In this document: in pieces, positions 1 through 9,641 of the stretch | Position numbering within the stretch: the first letter of the stretch is position 1 | Layout: each line of letters starts with the position of its first letter | Assembly: GCF_028618575.1 (NCBI RefSeq) | Contig: NZ_JAQITA010000002.1 | Location: 62,001-126,000, forward strand | DNA length: 64,000 bases | Direction of reading: 5' to 3' | Origin: Bartonella sp. ML70XJBT.G | Lineage (GTDB): Bacteria > Pseudomonadota > Alphaproteobacteria > Rhizobiales > Rhizobiaceae | Notes under the pieces: model-generated | What the model saw: the letters and a program-made list of their open reading frames with translations, nothing else | Databases searched by the model: none | Told to the model about the DNA's origin: nothing | Translations under genes and position numbers: made by a program

Positions 1-78
1 AAATTCACATGCCTGCCCAATAACAATAGGTCCTGCTCCAATGATAAGAATAGATTTTATATCTGTGCGTTTTGGCAT
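1..78 (-). CDS. carB: carbamoyl-phosphate synthase large subunit, N-terminal 26 codons (partial)
   Basis: The minus-strand frame starts with ATG at 78 and runs off the left edge. It reads MPKRTDIKSILIIGAGPIVI and continues with GQACEF, the invariant start of the CarB large subunit and the first strand and P-loop-like turn of its first ATP-grasp half. CarB makes carbamoyl phosphate from bicarbonate and ammonia supplied by the CarA glutaminase, for arginine and pyrimidine synthesis. A GGGAGA ribosome site lies about 7 bases upstream. carA is on the same strand 1.7 kb upstream, with an unrelated gene in between. Identification is secure despite only 26 codons being visible. Confidence 0.93.
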   Translation of the reverse strand, partial: MPKRTDIKSILIIGAGPIVIGQACEF

Positions 79-673
79 GGTTTCTCCCTATGACAAACAT
101 CCGTATGTGATTGCGGCAGACAGTTAAATGTTAAGGCTAAAATAGTTTTATAGGTGAAGTGGCAAAGAAAGTAAGCACTAAAATGCCTTTTCCATGTTTT
201 TTTTTATAGAGTTCGATATCAATGTCTTCTTTACGGGGGAGAAACTTTATATGCATATAAAAGCATGATTTTTACTCAAAATAATAATATATAGAAAATA
301 TTGAAGCTAAATTTGTAATGAAATAGAATTTATTATTATTTACAATAATAGAATTTATTTTTATAAAAATTTTATCTTTTAGAAAATAACTAAATATTAC
401 TTAATTTATTATTTTTAGTACAAAAACTTATCTTTAATGAGTTATTATTTATAATTGTAATAAAACTATATGTATAATTTTAAAATTTATGTCTGTAAAT
501 AGATAATATAATAAATTTTTTATAAAGTATAACTCTTTTATTAATGTAAAAATAACTTTAAAATAATTTGTTCTGTTATTAAAAAGATGTTGTTTCTGTA
601 TAAATTACATGTATTTGATAATACTTCTTAATAATTTCCGACAGTTCTTGACAATATGGGGGCTTTTTACGGA
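79..673. other. AT-rich gap upstream of carB
   Basis: This 595-base gap separates the end of the DUF1460 gene from carB. Positions about 280-600 are almost entirely A and T, with stop codons in all frames and no convincing ORF. It should hold the carB 5' leader and possibly a promoter, but no clear -35/-10 pair, riboswitch or strong hairpin stands out. Confidence 0.5.
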
Positions 674-1603
674 TTATTGGAGAGCTCTTAAAACAATAAT
701 TCCTGGTGTTTTTGTGACGTAATCCATAAAAGGAGAGTCGACGACCTTTTTATTCTCTTTTCGTGAGGAAGCATTCCGGAACACAGGTCCATGTTTTGTC
801 ATGATAAAGAAGCCCACATGGGTTACATCTAATCCAGCAAGTTTGGTATAAATACCAATGAAATCACCAGTTTGTAAACGGCTTATCATCTCTTCATCAA
901 TAAAGTTACTTGGGATATAGGTTATATTACGTTTAACAACGGGTAGTCCGAGAAGGTAGTTTCCACCATCAGCTTTTTTATTGAGATATTTTTCAGTGTT
1001 TACTGCATGAGGGCTTATTTGGGTGGTGATGTCAGTGGCAAGTTTGTATTCTCTATAAGCCCAGTCAGTAAAAAAATGTTTCCGATTTAAAAAACTAACA
1101 TTACCATTAACATAACGTGTTCGTATGACATTCTTAATGAATTCTGTTTGTGATGTTGATTTCTGTAACGCTTCAACATAGTCTAAATAAGTGAAGCAAT
1201 CTAAACCTCTAAAGTCAATAATCAGTTTTTCCTGTGTATTTTTTGAACCATGTAACATGTTTGCTTGGTATGGTGTACCTAAAAAAGCTTCAGAAAGTAA
1301 GCCAATCATTTCACCTGTTTTATGGTGGTTTGCTTGTGAGCGTTTTTTGAGAAGATCATTTAGTTTCTTTAAAGTATACGAGTCTAGCTTTACTCTGGTT
1401 GTTTGTTGTGTCTCCATATTATTTTTTGCAATATTTTTCTTCGTATGAGAAGCACAAACACCATATCCTGTAGCAAAAACTAAGATTAAAACTAATGGGA
1501 ATATTTTTCGTATTCTATACATCATTTTTATATGTTTCTTTTTTGAGGAATTTTGTGCGCTTGTTTTTACAACGATAATTTTTTGCTTTGTGGATACACT
1601 CAT
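674..1603 (-). CDS. DUF1460 family protein (N-acetylmuramoyl-L-alanine amidase-like)
   Basis: This 309-residue protein resembles the DUF1460 family, exported proteins with a papain/NlpC-like fold and predicted peptidoglycan amidase activity. The segment FRGLDCFTYLDYVEAL (131-146) carries the likely nucleophile Cys136, and THVGFF (261-266) supplies the likely His262. A hydrophobic stretch at about 35-48, preceded by basic residues, looks like a signal peptide. An internal start at residue 27 or 28 (ATG at 1525 or 1522) would put it right at the N terminus. The longer start has a GAG about 12 bases upstream; the internal one has only a poor A-rich site, so the true start is open. The gene sits between carA and carB on their strand, which is unusual. 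Enzyme activity is inferred from the family. Confidence 0.75.
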   Translation of the reverse strand: MSVSTKQKIIVVKTSAQNSSKKKHIKMMYRIRKIFPLVLILVFATGYGVCASHTKKNIAKNNMETQQTTRVKLDSYTLKKLNDLLKKRSQANHHKTGEMIGLLSEAFLGTPYQANMLHGSKNTQEKLIIDFRGLDCFTYLDYVEALQKSTSQTEFIKNVIRTRYVNGNVSFLNRKHFFTDWAYREYKLATDITTQISPHAVNTEKYLNKKADGGNYLLGLPVVKRNITYIPSNFIDEEMISRLQTGDFIGIYTKLAGLDVTHVGFFIMTKHGPVFRNASSRKENKKVVDSPFMDYVTKTPGIIVLRALQ

Positions 1604-1814
1604 TTGTTAGAATTCTCGTTGGTAAAAACATTTTCTAAGGTAATGTAAAAGATAGATCATACTGTCTTCAATGGATTTTACACTTTTTTGCTTTTTATCA
1701 AAGTGATTTGAGGCAGCTTAAATTGGCTATTTATTGCACTAAAAAGAGGCCTGTTTGTGGCTAGAGAGAGGATTTTATTTAAAGAAGAGAGTCTCAACGG
1801 ATTAAGCATTTTCA

Positions 1815-3011
1815 TTAAGCTATTTTTTTATAGTCCATAATAAGATCACAGAAGTGTTGAAAGAGATAGTGACTGTCTTGAGGACCAGGAGAAGCTTCAG
1901 GATGGTATTGAACAGAAAAAACTGGCTTTCCAATGATCCGTATACCACAGTTTGAACCATCAAAAAGGGAAATATGTGTTTCTTGAACATGTTGTGGTAA
2001 AGATGTCGCGTCTACAGCAAAACCATGGTTCATTGAGACAATTTCGACTTTTCCAGTGTTAAGATCTTTAACAGGGTGATTAGCACCATGGTGTCCTTGG
2101 TGCATTTTTACAGTTTTTGCGCCAACTGTGAGAGCAAGAAGCTGATGTCCAAGACATATACCGAAAAGCGGTAGATTGTGATCAATCAATGTTTTAATTG
2201 TTGGAATGGCGTATTGCGCTGTAGCAGCTGGGTCACCTGGTCCATTGGAAAGAAAGATACCATCAGGTTTCATTGCTAGAATTTCTTCTGCACTTGTGTG
2301 GGCGGGTACAACGGTAACGCGTGCATTTTGTGTCGCCATAAGGCGAAGAATATTACGCTTAATGCCATAATCAATGGCAATAATGTGAAGATTGTGCTCA
2401 GTATTTGTACTATATCCTTTATTCCATTCCCATGGCTTTTCATCCCATTGTCTTGATGATAGAGATGTCACTCCTTTTGTAAGATCGAGATTGACAAGAC
2501 CGGACCATTTCTGCGCCCGCTTGTGTAAAGAAGGAATATCGAAACTCCCTTCAGGATTATGTGCTATGACAGCATTCTGCGCACCTCTTTCACGGATAAG
2601 AATGGTTAGTGCGCGTGTATCAATACCACAAAGTGCAATAATTTTACGTGCTTTGAGCCATTGATTAAAGTTTTCATTGGCACGGTAGTTAGAGGGATGG
2701 GTAATATCTGCCTTAAAAATAGCGCCAATTGCACCATGACAGTTGGGAGGAGTGAGATCTTCAATATCTTCACTATTTGTCCCTACATTTCCTATATGAG
2801 GGAAGGTGAAATTAATGATTTGTTGCGTATAGGATGGATCTGTAAGGATTTCCTCATAGCCTGTTATGGCAGTGTTAAAACACACTTCACCCTCAGCAAT
2901 ACCCGTAGCACCTGCTCCTTTCCCTTCAATAACTGTTCCATCGGCTAAGATTAAGAGGGCTGTAGGTTTGTTTATACTCCAAGGATCAAGAGATGTGATG
3001 GTTTGTGTCAT
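1815..3011 (-). CDS. carA: carbamoyl-phosphate synthase small (glutaminase) subunit
   Basis: CarA hydrolyses glutamine and channels ammonia to CarB for carbamoyl phosphate synthesis. The N-terminal CPSase domain (about 15-150) has the family segment EVCFNTAITGYEEILTDPSY. The C-terminal class I glutamine amidotransferase domain has nucleophile Cys286 in GICLGHQLLAL and the His370/Glu372 pair in VQYHPEAS. From ATG at 3011 the protein is 398 residues, normal for the family. A longer frame begins at TTG 3026 but adds only five residues, so the ATG is preferred although its ribosome site is weak. The gene reads toward the DUF1460 gene and carB, but 211 bases separate it from the former. Confidence 0.95.
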   Translation of the reverse strand: MTQTITSLDPWSINKPTALLILADGTVIEGKGAGATGIAEGEVCFNTAITGYEEILTDPSYTQQIINFTFPHIGNVGTNSEDIEDLTPPNCHGAIGAIFKADITHPSNYRANENFNQWLKARKIIALCGIDTRALTILIRERGAQNAVIAHNPEGSFDIPSLHKRAQKWSGLVNLDLTKGVTSLSSRQWDEKPWEWNKGYSTNTEHNLHIIAIDYGIKRNILRLMATQNARVTVVPAHTSAEEILAMKPDGIFLSNGPGDPAATAQYAIPTIKTLIDHNLPLFGICLGHQLLALTVGAKTVKMHQGHHGANHPVKDLNTGKVEIVSMNHGFAVDATSLPQHVQETHISLFDGSNCGIRIIGKPVFSVQYHPEASPGPQDSHYLFQHFCDLIMDYKKIA

Positions 3012-4300
3012 AGTATGCGTCCACAATTTATTCTTTGAAAGGTATAATGATCAACGTTACATAAAAGGCACAACCATAACAACTGTTGTGTATATTGTCT
3101 TTATAAGGGTTCATCTAAGAACAACAAGTATAAGTGTCTTCTATGAAGAGGTAAAGTCCTGTTTTGGATTTTCCAAGGTTTGGATGTTCATTATTTTTTG
3201 TGCATTGTTAAGACATATAAAATTGGCGAAGGGATGCTGTTTAGTATGAACCACACTGGATGATAAATTTCTGTTGGGTAACAAGATTGTATAACCTCAA
3301 AATATTTTGGAGCTCTTTGATGATGTGTATTTTACGACCCTTGTTTCATGTCTGCTGTGGTGAAAAATTATGATGTTCGTTATCGTGATAAAGAAATCTT
3401 ATGCTTCAAATTGGAAGAGGAAAATACGTGCAAATGGAAGTTGTATGCACGTTCTTTCTTATGAGTTTGAAGAAAGGAAATTCCATAAGTGAGGTATAGA
3501 GCTTTGTTATAAGTAATGGCCGAAAGACTCTGAGTTATCAGTAGAATTATGGCATGATTCTAAAAATGTTATGAGGGGCAAATGATTTTTTTTAAATTTT
3601 ATATAAAGTGTTGTAAAAAATGAAGATAAATCTTATCAATTTATAAAGGATATTGGTGAGAGTTGTTTATTACGAGCAATCTTTTCAGTAAAGAAAAAGC
3701 GTAAAGAATGTTTTGATACGCAATACTTGTGTCATAAAAGTTATCACGAAAAACTATTTTAAAATAAGTAAGTTTGTGTTTTTTCTACTGATAGCAAAAG
3801 TGCCTTTTTCTATGTAGATTCTGCTTTTCTTCATAGTGTTTATATTTTCACAAGGCTGTATTTTCATTTTTCTACAAAAGTTTTTAGAGCAAATAAAGCT
3901 TTTAGACCAAATCTTCCGTATATGTATTTAGTTTTTGGGAGGAGATGTGTTGTTGCCTTTTTGAATGCTTTGAAACGTTTTTCGTTAAGAGCTAGGGCAT
4001 TTGCAAAGGAAAAGATTCTTTCACCTGTTATTGAAATGCAAAGGCTCTATTCATAGCTGATTAAGGGTAAATTTGTTGATGTTTTGGTGAGTATGCTGAG
4101 GTAGGAAATTTTTGAAAACATTTATTTTTTAACGAGCACTATTTGGGTGTGGAGCTGGTTCAAAAAGCATGGCAAAAGTGAAGACATTATTGGTAGTATA
4201 GTGTTCAAAAAAGTTAAACAACGCACTTCCTTTTTTCAACAAGGCTTATAAAATCAATAAGTTGAGTATGGTAAAGGAGGGGAATATTCTTCATTTATAT
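3012..4300. other. long gap with unidentified coding fragments
   Basis: This interval of about 1.3 kb lies between carA and the chorismate lyase gene and holds no intact gene I can support. On the plus strand there are short open runs with ordinary amino-acid composition, for example about 3610-3762, 3880-4056 and 4120-4170, each ended by stops or broken by frame changes. They could be remains of one or more lost genes. I recognise no family in them. The carA promoter should lie at the left end. Confidence 0.4.
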
Positions 4301-4816
4301 TTAGGCGGGATTTGTTGTGTACAATGGCGAAGCCGTTAAAAACAGTTCGGTGAGTAATAATGGTTTGCTTGTTAATCGCAAACGGGAGCGGCGTGCCCAG
4401 AGTGTTCCTTGTTGGCCGATGTGAATGTAGTCGCGGCTCAATTTGCCACTGTTAAATAAATAATGCCCTAATGGCGTTGTGCCCAAATGCATCAGTTCTT
4501 GATTTTGTTCGAGGAGGGTTTCTTGGGGGATGACCGTGCGTCCAAGAAGCCAAGGTTGATTATCTCCCATCAGTATGATTTCACGTAGCCAGTAACGTGC
4601 ACTCTGAGGTAAATGCTCTGCTTCGTCTTGCAATTGATCCCGCGTGATAAAACATTCACGCTGTGGTTCAATACGTATGTTGGCACAGTGTTTTTTTAAT
4701 CGAAGCGTCATGGAGCCCGATTCCATGAGCCAATCACGGATGTTTTCTGGCACAAAAGAGACTTGATCAGAAAGCCATTCTAGAGGCGGTATGATGGAAT
4801 CTCTAAGATCAGACAT
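4301..4816 (-). CDS. ubiC: chorismate--pyruvate lyase (ubiquinone synthesis)
   Basis: The protein resembles UbiC, which removes pyruvate from chorismate to give 4-hydroxybenzoate, the first committed step of ubiquinone synthesis. The family pattern is clear: an N-terminal LEWLSDQ segment, the central LLGRTVIP strand, the PLGHYLF turn, and the C-terminal [12 protein letters not shown]. From ATG at 4816 the length is 171 residues. That start has a good GGAGTGA site 5-7 bases upstream, better than the in-frame ATG at 4831. The gene stands alone between long gaps. Residual doubt is only whether the protein is annotated as UbiC itself or as a UbiC-like protein. Confidence 0.88.
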   Translation of the reverse strand: MSDLRDSIIPPLEWLSDQVSFVPENIRDWLMESGSMTLRLKKHCANIRIEPQRECFITRDQLQDEAEHLPQSARYWLREIILMGDNQPWLLGRTVIPQETLLEQNQELMHLGTTPLGHYLFNSGKLSRDYIHIGQQGTLWARRSRLRLTSKPLLLTELFLTASPLYTTNPA

Positions 4817-5633
4817 TACTTCACTCCACATCTAAAATTGTATTTCGTATGTTATTATGCTAGGGTGATATAAATAGATATTTCTCATTCTAGTGCGGAA
4901 ATGTTGAGGCAGCAAGATTTTAAACAAGAAGAGAGAAGAAAAATTTCAGCAAGGGATAAAGGTAATTTATGGAAGGATGTTGGAGATGGAAGTTTAATAT
5001 CTTTTATGAGTAGAACGTAAAACACAATGAAAGAAAAAGGAGAAAGATATCATCTTTTACTCTCTTTTCTTTTCATTGAGAGGGGGAAAATTCTCTTTAT
5101 TATTTATAATAATTCAAAAGGGTTATTTCAGTCTTTTGGTAAGGTAATTGCGTTAGTAGAATGTAGAGAAGTTAAATGTTATGTGATAGAATTTTAAAGC
5201 ATCATAATATTATTTTATAATAATATGGAGTATTTGTTTCGCCTTACAGTAAGATAAGAAAGCTTTAATGGTGGGGGGTCTATTGACTGAGAAAAATTTA
5301 AAGCGTTCGTAAGGTGTTGAAGCAATCAGATATTAAAACAAGAAATATTAACAACAATGATGTGTGCATTGTAAATGCAATTATGCCAGCATTATAGTAA
5401 AATCCAGCATTGTATAAATGTCATTGTGGCTCATGCTATAAATGGGTTGTCGTATATTGGTTAGAGATGGTGTGTTGTAAAACTGTGTTGTCCTTTAATA
5501 ATATCATGATGGTGATGCAAAAGGATTGCGGCTTAAGCATCTCACCATCATTTCTTTTCGGGGCAACTTTTTAAATTATTGCGGAAACATTTTAACTGTT
5601 TTCCTCAGCACAAAAAGGTGCTAAACAAACGCT
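4817..5633. other. non-coding gap
   Basis: These 817 bases lie between two minus-strand genes. There is no ORF with credible composition. Just downstream of the membrane-protein gene there is a short inverted repeat, AGCAC...GTGCT near 5607-5623, and a GGAAAC/GTTTTCC pair near 5583-5606, which may form weak terminator-like hairpins for that gene. The ubiC promoter should be at the left end. Nothing else stands out. Confidence 0.4.
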
Positions 5634-5885
5634 CTATGATCGGATTTTACGTCCTATCCATATCAAAATACAGGCTCCTATAAAACCTGAAATAAGATAG
5701 CCAAACCAACCAGCAAAGCTTACTCCTAAAAGACCAAAAAGAAAACTCGCTAATGCGGCTCCAATAACTCCTAAAATAATATTTAGCAACACTCCTGTTT
5801 GGCTTTTCATAAGATACTGTGCAGCTAATCCTGCAAGTCCCCCGATGATAATAGCTGCAATCCAGCCGATATTTGCGTCTTCCAT
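5634..5885 (-). CDS. GlsB/YeaQ/YmgE-family stress-response membrane protein
   Basis: This 83-residue protein is almost all membrane: three hydrophobic segments at about 7-24, 32-51 and 57-77, rich in Gly and Ala, ending in a basic tail (GRKIRS). The pattern GGLAGLAAQYLM, then ILGVIGA and a final GACILIWIGR, is typical of the GlsB/YeaQ/YmgE family, once called transglycosylase-associated proteins. They sit in the inner membrane and are often induced by stress; the molecular role is unknown. A strong AAGGAGGG site lies about 5 bases before the ATG. Family assignment is firm. Confidence 0.88.
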   Translation of the reverse strand: MEDANIGWIAAIIIGGLAGLAAQYLMKSQTGVLLNIILGVIGAALASFLFGLLGVSFAGWFGYLISGFIGACILIWIGRKIRS

Positions 5886-6525
5886 TATACCCTCCTTTGT
5901 CTAAGTCTAGACTGTTAGTTTTAGCTAGAGTAAGCTTTGCAAAGGTCAAGGCTCCCTTTTTGCTCGATGAAAGGATATTTTGCGGGAAATTTTGTTACAC
6001 TTTTCCTTTGCTCTCTTTCAATTTACCTGAATATCTTATGCATACAAAGATTATAGCTATAATATAATAAATAGAGACCATCTCTCTTATAATACTAAAA
6101 AGTGCTAATATGAGCAATTATTTTACGTACAATAATATCTACGAAAGTATTGTTATCATAATAAATTGTATATTTATGAGGATATTTATTACAAATTTTG
6201 TTACAAGTTTTGAAAAAATAAGAATAACCTAACTTAAGGGACAAATAAAATAGATATTCAGAAAACTTACTTTTATAATAGCAGTAACATTTGAATAATT
6301 AAAGATATTTTTATTTTATTCTTACAAAATCTTGTATAGGTTGAAATTCTTAGAATATTGATATTACCATTGCAATTTTAGAGATATTTGCATTTCTGAT
6401 GGTAGGCTTTTTTTGATGATCATACAATGAAGGGCCGTACTTTTTACAAAAGCCTTTGATTTGGTTTCAGACATTTGAATGTTCACAATTCATGATGCTG
6501 TGGTCCATGTATCGTTCAAAGATTT
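5886..6525. other. AT-rich non-coding gap
   Basis: These 640 bases lie between the GlsB-like gene and the end of the Na/Pi cotransporter gene. From about 6050 to 6370 the sequence is very AT-rich with stops in every frame. It must contain the promoter of the GlsB-like gene near 5890-5950. I see no gene, repeat family or strong hairpin. Confidence 0.45.
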
Positions 6526-8223
6526 TTAAAATGAAGGTTTTCTTGTTTGTTGGTCAGTAGGATTACGCAGGCGAGAACTTTGAAGAAGCCCTTTTGCTTC
6601 TAAAATTGGGTAGATCATTGAGGTCAAAAGGGAGTTGATTTGTTTGAGATCACGTACCGTGTCAAGATGAAGACTGGATGATTCTACATTTTTAAGATCC
6701 CCTTCACGAAGGCGTTTAAAATGCTTTAAACTCATCTCTTTTTCTAAATCTCGCAGTTGGTCTTTTTTCTGTACCAGCAAATGTGCGGTGTGGGTGTCAC
6801 GCGAGACAAGAACATTAAATGCAATATGCGCATTGGCGAGAACAATGGCATGGAAACGAAGAAGGTCATTCCATCCTTCGCTACTGAATTGGAGACCTTT
6901 TTGTTGTTTCTTTTTAACGAGCATAAGCATATTATGAATAATAATATCTCCAGCTTGATCCAATTTTATACAAGCACCTAGAAGTTCTTGTGTTTGAAGG
7001 GCTTCTTCATCAGACAATTTTTGTCCAGCTAATCGTGCAAGATAAAGTTTGATTGCAATATGTTTTTTGTCCAATATGATGTTCAATTGGTTGAGTTCAC
7101 GGATGATGTCGGGATCAGGTTTTTCATAAAGTCCCATGATTTTTTCTAACATAATATCCACGAGATCACAAATATGGATGACTTCACGCATGACATTTGA
7201 AAGTGCTAAAGTTGGACGTTCAAGAACGCTCTCATCAAGAGCTGTTTGATGAGAGAGATCAAATGTTTTATCCGTTTGCGTTTTTTGCGTACTTAAATGG
7301 ACAATTTTTGTGGTTAGTTTTAAAACCCATTTCGAGAGGGGTATTCCAGCAAAGAGAATGAAAATATTGAAGATGATATGGGCATTGATCACTTGAGAAG
7401 CTGCATCGTGACCAAGCCATGTGATGGGTGGTTGAAAAGAGAGAAATAAGATGAGAACAAGGATTGAACCCGCTCCACGCATGAGTAAATTTCCCAAGGG
7501 AACGAGACGGGTGTTAGGAGAGGCGCTACGTGTTAAAAGTGGTGCTATAAGAGAAGAACCAAAGTTAACACCAAGGACCATGATCACACAGAGTTGAGCG
7601 TGAATAAGATCATAGTTAGCAAAATTGATGAGCAAAATAATTCCTGCAATGGATGAATGCAAAAGATAAGTCAATATGGCTGCTAGTAAGAAAGAAGAAA
7701 GGGGATCGGTTGAGAGATAACGAATGATGCTAGGTAAAATTTCGCTCTCACGTAAGGGCTCTGTGGCTGTGCTTATCATTTGTAAAGATAAAATTAAAAG
7801 ACCAATACCGATAACAATACGTCCTATTTGACGCCAATGACGTTTTTCAGTAGTCATGAAGATACAAGTACCAATTAAAAGACATAAGGGGACAACGATT
7901 GTGAGATCATAGGAGAGAATTTTGACAACGAATGCTGAGCCTAATTCTCCTCCACGTACTGCCATAAGCCCTGCTAATCCAGAGACAAAACCAGATTCAA
8001 CAAAAGAACCAACAAGCAGCGTTATTGCTGTAGAACTTTGTAAAAGCATTGCAGAAAAAAGTCCAAAACTTATAGCAAAGAATGGTTTGGAAATGACATG
8101 GCGCATTTTATATTTGAGCTTGTCTCCATAGGCTCGTTCAATACCTGTGCGGACCATGCGTGTAGCCCAAAGAAGTAAAGAAACAGAACCTGCAAGATGA
8201 AGGAGTACCAAGGAGCTATTCAT
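6526..8223 (-). CDS. Na/Pi cotransporter family protein with C-terminal PhoU-like domain
   Basis: The first roughly 310 residues hold about nine hydrophobic segments and the duplicated Na/Pi cotransporter signature: LLQSSTAITLLVG in the first half and LLHSSIAGIILL in the second, the QSS/HSS motifs thought to form the substrate site. The last 230 residues are soluble, helical and PhoU-like, with LxxLxxILDKK-type heptads. At 565 residues it matches the bacterial NptA/YjbB group. It probably moves phosphate with sodium across the inner membrane; direction (uptake or efflux) cannot be told. It follows the MscS-type gene on the same strand after 69 bases, so the two may be co-transcribed. No phosphate-regulon genes are nearby. 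Confidence 0.85.
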   Translation of the reverse strand: MNSSLVLLHLAGSVSLLLWATRMVRTGIERAYGDKLKYKMRHVISKPFFAISFGLFSAMLLQSSTAITLLVGSFVESGFVSGLAGLMAVRGGELGSAFVVKILSYDLTIVVPLCLLIGTCIFMTTEKRHWRQIGRIVIGIGLLILSLQMISTATEPLRESEILPSIIRYLSTDPLSSFLLAAILTYLLHSSIAGIILLINFANYDLIHAQLCVIMVLGVNFGSSLIAPLLTRSASPNTRLVPLGNLLMRGAGSILVLILFLSFQPPITWLGHDAASQVINAHIIFNIFILFAGIPLSKWVLKLTTKIVHLSTQKTQTDKTFDLSHQTALDESVLERPTLALSNVMREVIHICDLVDIMLEKIMGLYEKPDPDIIRELNQLNIILDKKHIAIKLYLARLAGQKLSDEEALQTQELLGACIKLDQAGDIIIHNMLMLVKKKQQKGLQFSSEGWNDLLRFHAIVLANAHIAFNVLVSRDTHTAHLLVQKKDQLRDLEKEMSLKHFKRLREGDLKNVESSSLHLDTVRDLKQINSLLTSMIYPILEAKGLLQSSRLRNPTDQQTRKPSF

Positions 8224-8292
8224 GATACTTTTTCTTTCTCTGTTGTTATAAATACGGTTGATCTAAAAAATTAATGAATGATGTTTATCGGT

Positions 8293-9525
8293 TTAGGTGT
8301 TTTTTGTTTCTAATACATGACGAAAATCATAGCCACTTGGATTTTGAAAAATCTTTAGACCAAAACTGGGAAGAATGGAGTAAAGGTGATCAAAAATATC
8401 AGCTTGAATTTGTTCGTATTTGAGCCAAATCGTTGTGTTGGTAAAGCAATAGATTTCTAAGGGTAAACCATTTGGTGTAGGGGGTAATTGCCGTGCCATT
8501 AGTGTCATGTTCTGTTCAATATGAGGATGTTTTTTAAGATAAGCAACAACGTAAGCACGGAAAGTTCCAATATTGGTTAAACGGCGGGTATTGGCTAAAA
8601 CATCATGATTTTTATCTAATTGCGTGTTCCATTCAGTGATTTCCGGTATTTTTTGTGTGAAATAATTTTCTAACAAATTAAATCGAGCAAGATATTCTTG
8701 TTCTTCTTCTGTATGAAAACGAATACTTGACTGATCAATGAAGAGGGATCGTTTAATGCGCCGTCCACCGGCTTCTTCCATGCCACGCCAATTCTTAAAA
8801 GGATCCGTTACCAGTTTACGAATAGGCACGGTGGTGATCGTTTTATCAAAATTTTGCACTTTAACAGTGTGAAGTGCGATTTCCATGACATCTCCATCGA
8901 CATCAAGGCTGGGGATTTCAATCCAATCACCCACGCGGACCATATCGGTGGAGGAAATTTGGATACCTGCAATGAGAGAAAGCAAAGTATCTTGGAAAAT
9001 CAACATGAGGACAGCGGCCATTGCGCCAAGACCGGATAAAAGAATAAGAGGGGAGCGGTCAATTAATGTGGCTACCATCAAAATTGCAGCTACAGTAAAA
9101 AGCGCAATTTTAGCGATTTGAATATAACCTTTTATTGGTTTTAGCCGCGCTGTTGGTTGTTGTTCATAAAGAATGTTAATAACGTTCAGAAAAGAAGAAA
9201 TAGCCAAGACAACAACAAAAATAATGAAGGCGTTCGCAACATTGCCTATAATAGTGCTGAGTGTTGGGGGAAGGGTTGGAATGAAGTTAATACCGATGGA
9301 GAGAGTAAAAGCTGCAACAATATTTGCTATGTAATGAATGGTGTTTTCAATATCAACGGTTGTCTTTTTGGGAAGAAAAGAAGAAAGCCGCTTTGCTCCG
9401 TGAAAAAGGAGGTTTCGTGCTAAAAAATTGACTAAAAGCGCAATGATGATAAGAATAATAAGCCAAGCAGTAGATTCTAGCAGTGGATATTGAACAAGAA
9501 ATTTGATCACTTTTTCATTCTCCAT
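8293..9525 (-). CDS. mechanosensitive ion channel family protein (MscS/YbdG type)
   Basis: The 410-residue protein has about five N-terminal hydrophobic segments (roughly 15-190), the last giving the pore helix with LSGLGAMAAVLMLIFQDT, followed by the MscS beta domain with VRVGDWIEIPSLDVDGDV and a soluble C terminus. The insert-rich C-terminal domain and five membrane segments resemble E. coli YbdG rather than minimal MscS. Such proteins open under membrane tension in hypo-osmotic shock. ATG at 9525 is preceded by TTTCAGAAATGG with only a weak ribosome site. It lies upstream of, and probably with, the Na/Pi cotransporter gene. Confidence 0.85.
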   Translation of the reverse strand: MENEKVIKFLVQYPLLESTAWLIILIIIALLVNFLARNLLFHGAKRLSSFLPKKTTVDIENTIHYIANIVAAFTLSIGINFIPTLPPTLSTIIGNVANAFIIFVVVLAISSFLNVINILYEQQPTARLKPIKGYIQIAKIALFTVAAILMVATLIDRSPLILLSGLGAMAAVLMLIFQDTLLSLIAGIQISSTDMVRVGDWIEIPSLDVDGDVMEIALHTVKVQNFDKTITTVPIRKLVTDPFKNWRGMEEAGGRRIKRSLFIDQSSIRFHTEEEQEYLARFNLLENYFTQKIPEITEWNTQLDKNHDVLANTRRLTNIGTFRAYVVAYLKKHPHIEQNMTLMARQLPPTPNGLPLEIYCFTNTTIWLKYEQIQADIFDHLYSILPSFGLKIFQNPSGYDFRHVLETKNT

Positions 9526-9641
9526 TTCTGAAAAATAGGTGGTTGGAGCTTAATCTTTTAACCGCTTAAGAGGAAGTCTTGGAATTATGCTCTAAAGTCG
9601 TTAAATATGCAAAAAAGAAATTTCAAACTCTGTGAGAGATA

